NCBI GenBank assembly: GCA_024349765.1
Contig: AP026073.1
Coordinates: forward strand, 4,340,001 to 4,404,000
Source of the DNA: Streptomyces nigrescens
GTDB taxonomy: Bacteria > Actinomycetota > Actinomycetes > Streptomycetales > Streptomycetaceae
Direction: 5' to 3'
DNA: 64,000 nt
Shown here: piece after piece, positions 31,304 through 40,207 of the stretch
Numbering within the stretch: the first letter of the stretch is position 1
Layout of the letters: each line of letters begins with the position of its first letter
Made by a program: the position numbers and the translations under genes
The notes under the pieces: model-generated
What the model was told of the DNA's origin: nothing
The model's database searches: none
The model's input: the letters and a program-made list of their open reading frames with translations, nothing else

Positions 31304-31618
31304 TCATCTCTCGCGACCCGGTCGCCGGTCCCCGGCGGCCGGGTCGCGGTGTTCCGCGGCGATGCCGAAGCGCCGCCGTTCGCCCGGAGCGGACGGCAGG
31401 GGCCGGACCGTGGAGACCGTGCTGATCACCTGCTCGTCCTCCGCGCCCTGCTCACGCCGCCCCAGTTCTTCGAGAAGCTGCAGGTCAGCGGCGGAGACCA
31501 GCGCCACGAGCGGTTTGCCGTGGCGGGTGACGACCACCCGCTCACCGCCGTAGACGACGCGGTTGATCAGATCCGCCAGCTCCGCCCGGGCTTGCGTCAC
31601 CGGAATTTCGTAGGCCAT
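31304..31618 (-). CDS. Orphan Phd/YefM-type antitoxin
   Basis: 104 residues. The N-terminal DNA-binding/dimer domain [46 protein letters not shown] is a clear Phd/YefM domain; the C-terminal half is disordered-looking and Arg/Pro-rich. No RelE, YoeB or Doc toxin is encoded next to it. Instead it is divergent from a clpP paralogue, and a perfect TGTACA-based inverted repeat lies between the two starts. It probably represses itself and possibly the clpP gene. Confidence 0.9.
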   Translation of the reverse strand: MAYEIPVTQARAELADLINRVVYGGERVVVTRHGKPLVALVSAADLQLLEELGRREQGAEDEQVISTVSTVRPLPSAPGERRRFGIAAEHRDPAAGDRRPGRER

Positions 31619-31635
31619 GCTCCCATTCTAACGGG

Positions 31636-31652
31636 ATGTACATCCTGTACAT
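31636..31652. promoter_or_regulatory. Phd/YefM-type operator between antitoxin and clpP
   Basis: Perfect inverted repeat ATGTACA-TCC-TGTACAT. TGTACA is the core recognised by YefM in the yefM-yoeB operator (established for E. coli). The site is 18 bp before the antitoxin start and 26 bp before the clpP start, so one bound dimer pair could cover both promoters. Confidence 0.75.
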
Positions 31653-31677
31653 TTTTTACAGAAGAGAGGAGCAGGCC

Positions 31678-32313
31678 ATGCTGCGACCGACGGCCCGCTA
31701 CGTCCTGCCGGAGTTCACCGAGCGCACCGCGCAGGGGACGCAGACGATGGACCCGTATTCCAAGCTGCTCAGCGAGCGGATCATCTTCCTCGGGACCCCG
31801 ATCGACGACACCGCCGCCAACGACGTCATGGCGCAGCTGATCCACCTCGAACACGCCGCGCCCGAGCGGGACATCTCGCTCTACATCAACTCCCCCGGCG
31901 GCTCGGTCACCGCGATGACCGCGATCTACGACACGATGCGCTACGTGTCCTGCGACGTGGAGACCGTCTGCCTGGGACAGGCCGCGTCCTCCGCCGCGGT
32001 GCTGCTGGCCGCCGGCGCCCCCGGCAAGCGGCTGGCACTGCCCGGCGCCCGGGTGCTGATCCACCAGCCGTCGGTGAGCGAACCGTTCGAGGGCCAGGCC
32101 ACCGACCTCTACATCCAGGCCCAGGAACTGCTCCGCAGCCGCGCCATGCTGGAGGAGATGCTGGCGCTGCACACCGGCCAGCCGCGCGAGCGGATCGCCG
32201 CGGACATCGAGCGCGACAAGATCTTCGACGCCCCCGCCGCGCAGGAGTACGGCCTGATCGACGGGCTCACCCGCAACCGCAAGCGGTCGGCCGACCGGCC
32301 CGTCGGGCGGTGA
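31678..32313 (+). CDS. clpP: ClpP-family protease subunit
   Basis: 211-residue serine peptidase subunit of Clp complexes. The catalytic triad is intact: Ser104 in GQAASSAA, His129 in VLIHQPS and Asp180 in ERDKIF. The usual [15 protein letters not shown] and [12 protein letters not shown] blocks are present. ATG 31678 has GAGAGGAG. Streptomycetes encode several ClpP paralogues; this one is separate from a clpX or second clpP and is followed by an overlapping small gene, so it is an accessory paralogue rather than the main clpP1P2 pair. Confidence 0.93.
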   Translation: MLRPTARYVLPEFTERTAQGTQTMDPYSKLLSERIIFLGTPIDDTAANDVMAQLIHLEHAAPERDISLYINSPGGSVTAMTAIYDTMRYVSCDVETVCLGQAASSAAVLLAAGAPGKRLALPGARVLIHQPSVSEPFEGQATDLYIQAQELLRSRAMLEEMLALHTGQPRERIAADIERDKIFDAPAAQEYGLIDGLTRNRKRSADRPVGR

Positions 32314-32627
32314 GCCGGATGTGGCCGCCGGAGACCCCGCCGCTGCCCGCCCTGACCCGCGCCGAGGGGCAGCTGATCGACTGCTACCTGGAGGCGCTCG
32401 ACCTGATGGGCCGGATCAACCCGGCCCGCGGCGGCGGCACCTACCAGGCACTGCGCGCCGCCCAGGCACTGGTGGGCAAGGCCACCGAACTGCGGGACGC
32501 GCTGACGCTGATGCACGACCGGGGCGAGCACGAGCGGCACGGCGAGACGCTGGCCCGGGCACTGCGGGTGCTGGACGGGGAACGCCGGGCCGGATACGTG
32601 ACGGTGCCGCCGGCCCGGGAATCCTGA
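32310..32627 (+). CDS. Small protein translationally coupled to clpP
   Basis: 105 residues starting GTG at 32310, overlapping the clpP stop by 4 bp (GTGA). The sequence is mostly helical ([41 protein letters not shown]) with no membrane segment and one Cys. I recognise no family. The coupling suggests it acts with this ClpP, for example as a regulator, adaptor or substrate; that is inference only. Confidence 0.7.
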   Translation: MSRMWPPETPPLPALTRAEGQLIDCYLEALDLMGRINPARGGGTYQALRAAQALVGKATELRDALTLMHDRGEHERHGETLARALRVLDGERRAGYVTVPPARES

Positions 32628-32648
32628 TCCGACACGCGCGCCCGAGCT

Positions 32649-32672
32649 GCCCGGACGGCGTAGCGTCCGGGC
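32649..32672 (+). terminator. Terminator hairpin after the clpP operon
   Basis: Perfect 9-bp stem (32649-32657 with 32664-32672) with a 6-nt loop, 22 bp after the stop of the coupled gene. Between it and the riboswitch (32673-32925) I see no gene; that stretch should contain the promoter for the NlpC/P60 transcript. Confidence 0.7.
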
Positions 32673-32925
32673 GTGCGGTAAGGGGGCGACGAATTGCGCC
32701 GGGCGCCAAAAATACTGCCGTTACCGATGTTTCACCCCAGGTCCGGGGGGTGCCGCGGGCGACCCCCGAGCCCACAAAGGGGCAAATCCCACCATTCGGC
32801 TCAATTGTGGCGCATGTCACATACGGCATTTTCAACTCGGAATTCGGGTGGCGGGTGCGTGAGGATCCCTTCGACGACAAGACCCCGCCACAGCGACGGG
32901 GCGGTCCGGCCGGGCGCCTAATCCC

Positions 32926-33095
32926 GCCGCCGTGCCGGATGTCCGGTCGATGCGTGTGGATCGGCGGGAGCGGAGGACCCGAGCAGTACGGGGTCCGGGG
33001 CCCGCGCGGCCCGACGGACTCCTTGGGGTGAAGCCGTGCGAACGGCCGGGCATCTTCGCCTGTCCGAACCCGACAGGTCTTCCTTCGCAGGCGGC
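32926..33095 (+). ncRNA. ydaO-yuaA-type c-di-AMP riboswitch
   Basis: The 5' leader of the NlpC/P60 gene carries the conserved blocks of the ydaO class in order: GGAGCGGAGGACCC near 32967, TTGGGGTGAAGCCG at 33023-33036, GCCGGGCATCTTCGCC near 33045, CCGAACCCGACAGGTC near 33064, and CGCAGGCGG near 33086. The outer stem is GCCGCC (32926-32931) with GGCGGC (33090-33095). In actinomycetes this class binds c-di-AMP and turns off cell-wall hydrolase genes. The ribosome site AAGGG lies only 6 nt beyond the outer stem. Confidence 0.85.
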
Positions 33096-33112
33096 TGACG
33101 AAGGGTTTGCGC

Positions 33113-33586
33113 ATGACCGTGCGCACGCATACGCCGCATCTGCTGGCCCGCGCCGGCGCCGTGTCCGCACTGGCACTGGCGACGCTCGGCGGGACCACGC
33201 TCGCCCCGGGAACCACCGCCGACGCCGAGGCCGCGACCGTCTCCGCCCATGCGCTGCGGATCGCGGCCTCCAAGCGGGGCTCGCCCTACCAGTACGGGGC
33301 CATGGGGCCGTACCGCTTCGACTGTTCGGGCCTGACCCTGTACTCGTTCAAGCGCGCCGGCCGGGACCTGCCGCGGACCGCCGCGCAGCAGTACGGCCGC
33401 ACCCGGCACATCCCGGCCTCCGCCCGGAGGCGCGGGGACCTGGTCTTCTTCCATTCGGGCAACGGCATCTACCACGTCGGCATCTACGCCGGCCACGGCC
33501 GGATGTGGCATGCGCCCAAGGCCGGCAGCGTGGTGCGGCTGGAGAAGATCTGGAGTCGCGCGGTCTCGTACGGAAGGGTGCGCTGA
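33113..33586 (+). CDS. Secreted NlpC/P60 peptidoglycan endopeptidase
   Basis: 157-residue precursor: signal peptide (LLARAGAVSALALATLGGTTLA...) and one NlpC/P60 domain that cleaves D-Glu-diaminopimelate bonds in stem peptides. The catalytic Cys is in YRFDCSGLTLYSF, the His in IYHVGIYAG and the polar third residue in MWHAPK. ATG 33113 has AAGGG at 7 nt. A c-di-AMP riboswitch precedes it, so expression should fall when c-di-AMP is high. Confidence 0.94.
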   Translation: MTVRTHTPHLLARAGAVSALALATLGGTTLAPGTTADAEAATVSAHALRIAASKRGSPYQYGAMGPYRFDCSGLTLYSFKRAGRDLPRTAAQQYGRTRHIPASARRRGDLVFFHSGNGIYHVGIYAGHGRMWHAPKAGSVVRLEKIWSRAVSYGRVR

Positions 33587-33643
33587 GCTGCGACGACGCC
33601 GGACGCCCGGTCAATTGTCAGTGGCTCCGGGTAATTTGACGGA

Positions 33644-34291
33644 GTGACCTCGGAACTGAGCAAGGTGCTGACGGCCGCCGCGCGGGGCAGCTTCCCGCCC
33701 GCGGACGGTTCGGTGACGGTGCTGCCCCAGCCGTCCCCGCGGGACGTGGGCGTGGTGTCGTTCACCTGCCACGCCGTGGTGTTCGCGGACGTGGAGCCGT
33801 CCTGGGTGCACGACCGGATAGCCCCCGGCGACCTCGCCGGACCGCTCAGCCCGCCGTTCCTGACCGCGCTGGGTGAGCGGACCGGCCGCGAGGCCAACAA
33901 CATCGACCTGGCCACGGTCGCCGAGGCACTGCCCGGAGCGCCGCCGCTGGAGCTGGTGGAGACGACGGACCGCAGCCATCCGCGGATCGTCCGGGCGCTG
34001 CGCCACCGCGACGAGGTGCGGGCCTGGACGACCGGCGACGGCGGGACGCTGGTCATCGGCCGGGGCGTGGCCGGCCGATGGGAGCTGGCCATGGATGTCG
34101 AGGGCGCCGCCCGGGGCCGCGGGCTCGGCCGCCGGCTGGCGCACGCCGCCCGCCATCTCATACCGGCGGGCGAACGCCTCTGGGCCCAGGCCGCCCCCGG
34201 CAACGCCCGCAGCGTCCGCGCCCTGCTGGCCGCGGGGTTCGTACCGGTGGGCGCGGAGGTGCTGATGGTGCCGGCCGGCGGGCGCGGCTGA
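33644..34291 (+). CDS. GNAT-family N-acetyltransferase
   Basis: 215 residues. The C-terminal third has the acetyl-CoA motif AARGRGLGRRLAHAARHLIPAG and the following NARSVRALLAAGFVPVGAEV strand, both diagnostic of GNAT. The N-terminal 100 residues are not a standard GNAT half and may define the substrate. GTG 33644 is the first start after an in-frame stop at 33632; no ribosome site is present, and TAATTT (33632-33637) ends 6 nt before it, so the mRNA may be leaderless. Confidence 0.82.
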   Translation: MTSELSKVLTAAARGSFPPADGSVTVLPQPSPRDVGVVSFTCHAVVFADVEPSWVHDRIAPGDLAGPLSPPFLTALGERTGREANNIDLATVAEALPGAPPLELVETTDRSHPRIVRALRHRDEVRAWTTGDGGTLVIGRGVAGRWELAMDVEGAARGRGLGRRLAHAARHLIPAGERLWAQAAPGNARSVRALLAAGFVPVGAEVLMVPAGGRG

Positions 34292-34385
34292 GCGGGTGCC
34301 GCGGAACCGGCGTCGTCGATCGGGCGTCGTCGAGCAGGCGCCGTTGCGTAGGCGTCCCGGCCCTGTTCCGTTACCGCCGCTGCCC

Positions 34386-34814
34386 TCAGCCGACCGCGAC
34401 CCGCCAGGGCAGGCTGATCCAGACGGTCTTGCCGCCCGCGTCGGTGGGGACGACGGAGAGCCGGCCGCCGGCCTCCGCGGCGAGGAAGCGGATGATGACC
34501 AGCCCCCGGCCGTTGTCCTGCTGGACCGCGGCGGGCAGCCGGCGCGGGCGGCGCGGATGACTGTCGGTGACCCCGACACGCAGCTCCTCGTCGCGGTCCA
34601 GGAGCAGTTCGAGGGTGAAGGTCGGGGACTGGCCGAAGGTGTGCTGGACGGCGTTGGTGGCGAGTTCGGAGACGATCAGGCGCACCGCGTCGGCGGTGGC
34701 GGACCCGGCGGGCAGACCCCATTCGGTGAGCACCGCGAGGGCGTGTCTGCGGGCGAGGCGGACCGATTCCGGGGCGCTCGGCAGGGTGAGTGAGGATTCC
34801 TGGTGGTCTGCCAT
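34386..34814 (-). CDS. HATPase_c anti-sigma-factor-like (RsbW-type) protein
   Basis: 142-residue single-domain GHKL ATPase. Motifs are IVSELATNAVQHTFG (N box), VGVTDSHPR (G1-like) and NGRGLVIIRFLA (G2). Such proteins in streptomycetes act as serine kinases for anti-anti-sigma partners or as partners of WhiJ-like XRE regulators. Neither an XRE gene nor a DUF397 gene is adjacent here, so the partner is unknown. It is on the opposite strand to its left neighbour and convergent with it. Confidence 0.9.
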   Translation of the reverse strand: MADHQESSLTLPSAPESVRLARRHALAVLTEWGLPAGSATADAVRLIVSELATNAVQHTFGQSPTFTLELLLDRDEELRVGVTDSHPRRPRRLPAAVQQDNGRGLVIIRFLAAEAGGRLSVVPTDAGGKTVWISLPWRVAVG

Positions 34815-35051
34815 CGCGACGCCGTCCCTTTCCCACCGAGGCCGGCTCCGGTCCGCTGACCGGGGAGCCGGCGTGCGCTCGGGTCAACGATTCGGCCTCG
34901 GACTTCTGCCGGAGCGCCAGACTGCCACCCGTGCCACCGGTGTGGGGCTCGATCCGCCAACATATACAGATATCTATCGCTCGAAGCGGTGAACTCTGCG
35001 ACGGAAGACCGGATGCGGGACGCCGTGCCGGTCACCCACCGTCACCAGGGA

Positions 35052-36260
35052 TCAGCTCATCGGCGGCGCGGTGGCGACGATCGTGCCCACCGCGCGGTCG
35101 AGCTGATCGCCCGTCAGATCCGCGCGGGCGGTGAGCCGCAGCCGGGAGATCCCGTCCGGTACGGACGGCGGCCGGAAGCAGCCCACGGCGAGGCCGGCCG
35201 TGCGGCAGTCGGCGGCCCAGCGGACCGCGGCCTCCGGCGAGGGGGCGCGCACGGACACCACCGCGGCGTCCGGCCGTACCGCCGTCAGGCCGGCCTCGGT
35301 GAGCCGGTGGTGCAGCTCGCGGGCGACCTCCCCGGCGCGGGCGGCGCGCTCGGGTTCGCGGCCGATCAGCCGCAGCGCGGCCAGCGCGCCGCCGGCCGCG
35401 GCGGGGGCCAGGCCGGTGTCGAAGATGAACGTCCGGGCGGTGTTGACCAGGTGCTCGATGACCCGGGCCGGGCCGAGCACCGCGCCACCCTGGGAGCCGA
35501 GCGACTTGGAGAGCGTCACGGTGGCGACCACGTCGGCGTCCCCGGCCAGTCCGGCCGCCGCGAGCGCCCCGCGGCCGCCGTCGCCGAGGACGCCCAGGCC
35601 ATGGGCGTCGTCGACGAGCAGCGCGGCGCCGTGTGCCCGGCAGGCGGCGGCCAGTGCGGGCAGCGGCGCGGCGTCGCCGTCGACCGAGAACACCGAGTCG
35701 GTCACCACCAGCGCCCGCCCGCTGTGGCCGGCCAGGGCACCGCGTACGGCCTCGGGGTCGGCGTGCGGGGCGACCTCGGTGCGGGCCCGGGAGAGCCGGC
35801 AGCCGTCGATGAGGGAGGCGTGGTTGCCGGCGTCGGAGACGACCAGGGTGCCGGGTGCGGTCAGTGCGGTGGCCACGGCGAGATTCGCGGCATATCCGGA
35901 CGACAGCACCAGAGCCGCCTCGAAGCCGCAGAACGCGGCGAGTTCCGCCTCCAGCCGGGCATGGAGTTCGGTGCTGCCGGAGACCAGCCGGGAGCCGGTG
36001 GCGCCGGCGCCCCAGAGCTGCGCGGCCTCGGCCGCGGCGTGGGTGACCTCCGGGTGCCGGGAGAGTCCGAGATAGTCGTTTCCGGCCAGGTCGAGCAGCG
36101 GGCAGTCGGCGGGACGGGGGCGCAGCGCGCGGACCAGGCCGGCCCGTTGGCGCTCGGAGCGGGCGGTGTCGAGCCAGTCGAAGGCCGAGCCGGGCGCCGG
36201 TCCGGCGGCGGTCGGGGGCGCGGTGTCGCGCGGCAGCGGCGGGGCGGAGTCCTGCGGCAT
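35052..36260 (-). CDS. bioF: 8-amino-7-oxononanoate synthase
   Basis: PLP enzyme, 402 residues, condensing pimeloyl-thioester with L-alanine, the first committed ring-building step of biotin synthesis. The PLP lysine is in VATVTLSKSLGSQGG; LLVDDAHGLGVLGDGGRG and LVVSDAGNHASLIDGCR are further alpha-oxoamine synthase motifs. An N-terminal Pro/Ala-rich extension of about 25 residues precedes the domain. ATG 36260 has AAGGA at a good distance. It is divergent from bioB across 154 bp. Confidence 0.95.
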   Translation of the reverse strand: MPQDSAPPLPRDTAPPTAAGPAPGSAFDWLDTARSERQRAGLVRALRPRPADCPLLDLAGNDYLGLSRHPEVTHAAAEAAQLWGAGATGSRLVSGSTELHARLEAELAAFCGFEAALVLSSGYAANLAVATALTAPGTLVVSDAGNHASLIDGCRLSRARTEVAPHADPEAVRGALAGHSGRALVVTDSVFSVDGDAAPLPALAAACRAHGAALLVDDAHGLGVLGDGGRGALAAAGLAGDADVVATVTLSKSLGSQGGAVLGPARVIEHLVNTARTFIFDTGLAPAAAGGALAALRLIGREPERAARAGEVARELHHRLTEAGLTAVRPDAAVVSVRAPSPEAAVRWAADCRTAGLAVGCFRPPSVPDGISRLRLTARADLTGDQLDRAVGTIVATAPPMS

Positions 36261-36329
36261 CGGCGTCCTTCGTCGGGGGCTCGATTGTGGGCTGTCGATA
36301 GACGTTAGCGGTCGTTCCGCACGGCCACG

Positions 36330-36345
36330 GTGTGGCGATACACAC
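36330..36345. promoter_or_regulatory. Inverted repeat in the bioF-bioB divergent region
   Basis: GTGTG-N6-CACAC. It could be an operator for a biotin regulator, but it does not match the BioQ or BirA motifs I know, so the assignment is weak. Confidence 0.3.
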
Positions 36346-36377
36346 ACCCCGATCGGCGCGCGTTGTGGGAATCCTCC

Positions 36378-36407
36378 TTGGCCGGGGGCGGGGGCGTAGG
36401 ACAGGAT
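36378..36407 (+). promoter_or_regulatory. Candidate leaderless promoter for bioBAD
   Basis: TTGGCC (36378-36383), 18-bp spacer, CAGGAT (36402-36407), then the bioB ATG after 7 nt. No Shine-Dalgarno sequence fits between them. Confidence 0.4.
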
Positions 36408-36414
36408 CATCGCC

Positions 36415-37566
36415 ATGGACCTGCTGAACACACTGGTGGACAAGGGACTGCGGCGCGAGTTGCCGACCCGCGAAGAGGCGCTGGCCGTGCTGGCGACTTC
36501 CGATGACGAACTGCTCGACGTCGTGGCCGCGGCCGGAAAGGTGCGCCGCCAGTGGTTCGGGCGGCGGGTCAAGCTCAACTACCTCGTCAACCTCAAGTCG
36601 GGCCTGTGCCCCGAGGACTGCTCGTACTGCTCGCAGCGGCTGGGGTCGAAGGCCGAGATCCTCAAATACACCTGGCTGAAGCCCGATGACGCCTCCAAGG
36701 CGGCCGCCGCCGGGTTGGCCGGCGGCGCCAAGCGCGTGTGCCTGGTGGCCAGCGGCCGCGGCCCGACGGACAAGGACGTGGACCGGGTCTCGGAGACCAT
36801 CGCCGCGATCAAGGAGCAGAACGAGGGCGTGGAGGTGTGCGCCTGCCTGGGGCTGCTCTCCGACGGCCAGGCCGAGCGGCTGCGCGCGGCGGGTGCCGAT
36901 GCCTACAACCACAACCTCAACACCTCGGAAGCCACCTACGGCGACATCTGCACCACGCACGACTTCTCCGACCGGGTCTCCACCGTCCAGCAGGCCCAGG
37001 CCGCGGGCATGTCCGCCTGCTCCGGGCTGATCGCCGGGATGGGCGAGAGCGACGCCGACCTCGTCGACGTGGTGTTCGCGCTGCGCGAGCTGGACCCGGA
37101 CTCGGTGCCGGTCAACTTCCTGATCCCGTTCGAGGGCACCCCGCTCGCCAAGGAGTGGAACCTCACCCCGCAGCGTGCGCTGCGCATCCTGGCGATGGTC
37201 CGGTTCGTCTGCCCGGACATCGAGGTGCGGCTGGCCGGTGGCCGCGAGGTGCATCTGCGCAGCCTGCAGCCGCTGGCCCTGCACCTGGTCAACTCCATCT
37301 TCCTGGGCGACTACCTGACCAGCGAGGGCCAGGCCGGCAAGGACGACCTGGCGATGATCGCGGACGCCGGCTTCGAGGTGGAGGGCACGGACACCACGAC
37401 GCTGCCCGAGCACCGCCGCCCGTGCGGCGGGACGGCGGCCGCTGCCCCGGAGGAGGATGCCGAGGCGCCCGCCGCCACCGTCCCCGCCCCGTCCGACGAG
37501 GCCCGCCGCGATCTGGTGTCGGTGCGCCGCCGCGGCGCCGGCACCGACCTCCCGCCCAATGCCTGA
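36415..37566 (+). CDS. bioB: Biotin synthase
   Basis: Radical-SAM enzyme, 383 residues, that inserts sulfur into dethiobiotin. The SAM [4Fe-4S] motif is CPEDCSYC (Cys65, Cys69, Cys72), and the YNHNLNTSE and [16 protein letters not shown] blocks follow. The C-terminal 60 residues (Ala/Pro-rich after [16 protein letters not shown]) extend beyond the typical catalytic fold. bioA begins inside its last codons (8-bp overlap), so bioB, bioA and bioD form one operon. Confidence 0.97.
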   Translation: MDLLNTLVDKGLRRELPTREEALAVLATSDDELLDVVAAAGKVRRQWFGRRVKLNYLVNLKSGLCPEDCSYCSQRLGSKAEILKYTWLKPDDASKAAAAGLAGGAKRVCLVASGRGPTDKDVDRVSETIAAIKEQNEGVEVCACLGLLSDGQAERLRAAGADAYNHNLNTSEATYGDICTTHDFSDRVSTVQQAQAAGMSACSGLIAGMGESDADLVDVVFALRELDPDSVPVNFLIPFEGTPLAKEWNLTPQRALRILAMVRFVCPDIEVRLAGGREVHLRSLQPLALHLVNSIFLGDYLTSEGQAGKDDLAMIADAGFEVEGTDTTTLPEHRRPCGGTAAAAPEEDAEAPAATVPAPSDEARRDLVSVRRRGAGTDLPPNA

Positions 37567-38863
37567 GCCGCTCGGCCCCCGCGAACTGCTCGCCCTGGAC
37601 CGGCAGCACGTCTGGCACCCGTACGGGCCGATGCCCGGCACCGCCGCGCCGCTGCTGGTCGAGTCGGCCTCCGGCGTCCGGCTGCGGCTGGCCGAACCGG
37701 CCGAGGGCCGGGACGAGTTGGTGGACGGGATGTCCTCCTGGTGGTCGGCGGTGCACGGCTACAACCACCCGGTGCTCAACGACGCCGCCCGCGGCCAGCT
37801 GGAGCGGATGAGCCATGTGATGTTCGGCGGGCTCACCCACGAGCCCGCGGTGCGGCTGGTCAAGCGGCTGGTCGACATCACGCCGGAGCCGCTGCAGCAC
37901 GTCTTCCTGGCCGACTCCGGTTCGGTGTCGGTCGAGGTCGCCGTGAAGATGTGCCTGCAGTACTGGCGTTCCCTGGGCAAGCCCCGCAAACAGCGGCTGC
38001 TGACCTGGCGGGGCGGCTACCACGGCGACACCTGGCAGCCGATGTCGGTGTGCGACCCGGACGGCGGGATGCACGAGCTGTGGCAGGGGGTGCTGCCGCG
38101 GCAGGTCTTCGCGGACACCCCGCCGCCCGGTTTCGACGCCCCGGCCGACCCGGCGTACGCGGACCATCTGCGCGAGTTGATCGGCCGGCACGCCGACGAG
38201 CTGGCGGCGGTGATCGTGGAGCCGGTGGTGCAGGGCGCGGGCGGGATGTCGTTCCACTCCCCCGAGTACCTCCGGGTGCTGCGGGAGGCCTGCGACGCGC
38301 ACGACGTGCTGCTGGTGTTCGACGAGATCGCCACCGGCTTCGGCCGTACCGGCGCGCTCTTCGCCGCCGGGCACGCGGCGGTGGCGCCCGATGTGATGTG
38401 CCTCGGCAAGGCGCTGACCGGCGGATATCTGACGCTGGCCGCGACGCTGTGCACCACGGCGGTGGCGGACGGGATCTCCCGCGGCGAGCTGCCGGTGCTG
38501 GCGCACGGTCCCACGTTCATGGGCAATCCGCTGGCCGCCGCGGTCGCCGACGCCTCGATCGAGCTGCTGCTGTCGCAGGACTGGGCGCAGGAGGTCAAGC
38601 GCATCGAGGCCGGGCTGCGGGCCGGACTGGCGCCCGCCGCGGAGCTCCCCGGCGTGCGTGACGTGCGGGTGCTCGGCGCGATCGGCGTGGTGCAGCTCGA
38701 CCACGCGGTGGACATGGCGGCCGCGACCCGGGCGGCCGTGGGTGCGGGCGTCTGGCTGCGGCCGTTCCGGGATCTGATCTACACCATGCCGCCGTACATC
38801 ACCGGTGATGACGAGGTGGCGCGGATCTGCGACGCGGTGTGCGCCGCGGCGCGCGAGGGCTGA
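37559..38863 (+). CDS. bioA: Adenosylmethionine-8-amino-7-oxononanoate aminotransferase
   Basis: PLP aminotransferase, 434 residues, converting KAPA to DAPA with SAM as amino donor. The PLP lysine is Lys284 in [27 protein letters not shown] and [13 protein letters not shown] are class-III signatures, and the WHPYGPM and [14 protein letters not shown]-terminal blocks are specific to BioA. ATG 37559 overlaps the bioB stop. Confidence 0.96.
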   Translation: MPEPLGPRELLALDRQHVWHPYGPMPGTAAPLLVESASGVRLRLAEPAEGRDELVDGMSSWWSAVHGYNHPVLNDAARGQLERMSHVMFGGLTHEPAVRLVKRLVDITPEPLQHVFLADSGSVSVEVAVKMCLQYWRSLGKPRKQRLLTWRGGYHGDTWQPMSVCDPDGGMHELWQGVLPRQVFADTPPPGFDAPADPAYADHLRELIGRHADELAAVIVEPVVQGAGGMSFHSPEYLRVLREACDAHDVLLVFDEIATGFGRTGALFAAGHAAVAPDVMCLGKALTGGYLTLAATLCTTAVADGISRGELPVLAHGPTFMGNPLAAAVADASIELLLSQDWAQEVKRIEAGLRAGLAPAAELPGVRDVRVLGAIGVVQLDHAVDMAAATRAAVGAGVWLRPFRDLIYTMPPYITGDDEVARICDAVCAAAREG

Positions 38864-38922
38864 CGACCGGGAGCCCGGGATCCGAACGACACGGCCCACG
38901 GCCGATGAGGAGTGACGAAGAG

Positions 38923-39642
38923 ATGTCGGTGCTGTTCGTGACCGGTACGGGCACGGAGATCGGCAAGACGGTGACCACGGCCGCGATCGCGGCGGCCGCG
39001 CTCGCCCGGGGCCGTTCGGTGGCGGTGCTCAAGCCCGCCCAGACCGGGGTCACCGCGGACGAGACGGGTGATGCGGCGGAGGTCGAGCGGCTGGCCGGCC
39101 CGGTCACCGCCGTGGAACTCGCCCGCTACCCCGACCCGTTGGCGCCCGCGACGGCCGCCCAGCGGGCCGGTCTGCCGCCGGTGGGGCCGCGAGAGATCGC
39201 CGAGGCCGCCGCCAAGCTGGCCGCCTCGCACGATCTGGTGCTGGTCGAGGGCGCGGGCGGACTGCTCGTACGGCTGGACGCGGAGGGCCACACCCTCGCC
39301 GACGCGGCCCGGCTGGCGGACGCCCCGGTACTGGTGGTCGTCCAGGCCGGGCTGGGCACCCTCAACTCCACCGCGCTGACCGCGCTGGCGCTGCGCCACT
39401 ACGGTCTCGACTCCCCCGGCGTCGTCGTCGGCAGCTGGCCGGCCGACCCCGATCTGGCGTGCCGCTGCAATCTGACGGACCTTCCGGAGGCCGCCGGGGC
39501 CCCGCTGCTGGGCGTGATCCCGGAAGGCTCCGGCGCACTGCCGCCGAGCGCCTTCCGGACGGCAGCCCCGAAGTGGCTGACGCCGGCGCTCGGCGGCACC
39601 AAGGCGCCTCAGAGGACCGCGACGGTCTCCGTCTGCGCGTAG
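38923..39642 (+). CDS. bioD: Dethiobiotin synthetase
   Basis: ATP-dependent ligase, 239 residues, closing the ureido ring from DAPA and CO2. The P-loop is TGTGTEIGKTVTT at the N-terminus, with the KPAQTG and VEGAGGLLVRL blocks after it. ATG 38923 is the family start. The last 14 residues (after TPALGG) read through DNA that is antisense to the next gene, giving a 34-bp convergent overlap, and look like a recent C-terminal extension. Confidence 0.95.
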   Translation: MSVLFVTGTGTEIGKTVTTAAIAAAALARGRSVAVLKPAQTGVTADETGDAAEVERLAGPVTAVELARYPDPLAPATAAQRAGLPPVGPREIAEAAAKLAASHDLVLVEGAGGLLVRLDAEGHTLADAARLADAPVLVVVQAGLGTLNSTALTALALRHYGLDSPGVVVGSWPADPDLACRCNLTDLPEAAGAPLLGVIPEGSGALPPSAFRTAAPKWLTPALGGTKAPQRTATVSVCA

Positions 39643-40046
39643 CTGAACCCGTCCTCGTCGAAGTAGAAGACGCTCAGCTTCACCTTGTCGCCCTTGGCGA
39701 AGTGCGAGCCGACGGCCGGGCGCAGGGTGACCTGTGCCGTGTGGTCGGCGTAGTCGCAGACGAGCTTGGCCTTCTTGATGGTGCCGGCGGCGATCGACTC
39801 CTCGTGGCCGGTGGTGTTGAGCTTGGTGGCGTTGGCGACCAGCTGGTGGTCCATGCCCTCGTCACAGGAGTACGTGACCTTCGCCTGCAGGCCCGGCTCG
39901 TGCAGCGTGACCTTGTTGATGGTCAGCAGGTTGGCCTTGGCCGCCGCGGACGGCGCGGCGGCCAGGGCGCCGGCGCCCAGCAGGAGCGTGGCGGCGGCGG
40001 TACCGGCGAGACGGCGCCCGAAACGGGTCGACGTGATCGACTTCAT
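39609..40046 (-). CDS. Secreted protein of unknown function
   Basis: 145-residue precursor: signal peptide (FGRRLAGTAAATLLLGAGALAAAPSAAA) and a mature domain of about 115 residues with two Cys (in YSCDEG and LVCDYAD), likely a disulfide. The mature part is beta-rich and ends FDEDGFSYAQTETVAVL. I recall similar small secreted proteins from streptomycetes but no function. ATG 40046 has GGAAGGAA. Its 3' end overlaps the end of bioD by 34 bp on the other strand. Confidence 0.78.
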   Translation of the reverse strand: MKSITSTRFGRRLAGTAAATLLLGAGALAAAPSAAAKANLLTINKVTLHEPGLQAKVTYSCDEGMDHQLVANATKLNTTGHEESIAAGTIKKAKLVCDYADHTAQVTLRPAVGSHFAKGDKVKLSVFYFDEDGFSYAQTETVAVL

Positions 40047-40207
40047 CGTGTTCCTTCCCCCCTGCGCGGTCACCATGGTCGGGCATGGCGGAGGATTTCC
40101 GCATGCGCGGCGACTGCGACAGTTGTTCGGTTTGACGGCCGATCATACGGGATCTTCCCGGCGGTAATCGGCGCGCCGTCGAACCGGTCCACGGGCACAC
40201 TGCGGGG

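Noticed and set aside
34386-35051. WhiJ/abaA-like XRE-DUF397-HATPase module
   Set aside because: Only the HATPase gene is present; no XRE or DUF397 frame can be found beside it.
36330-36345. BioQ or BirA operator in the bioF-bioB region
   Set aside because: The GTGTG-N6-CACAC repeat does not match the operator motifs I know for those regulators, so only an unassigned inverted repeat is listed.
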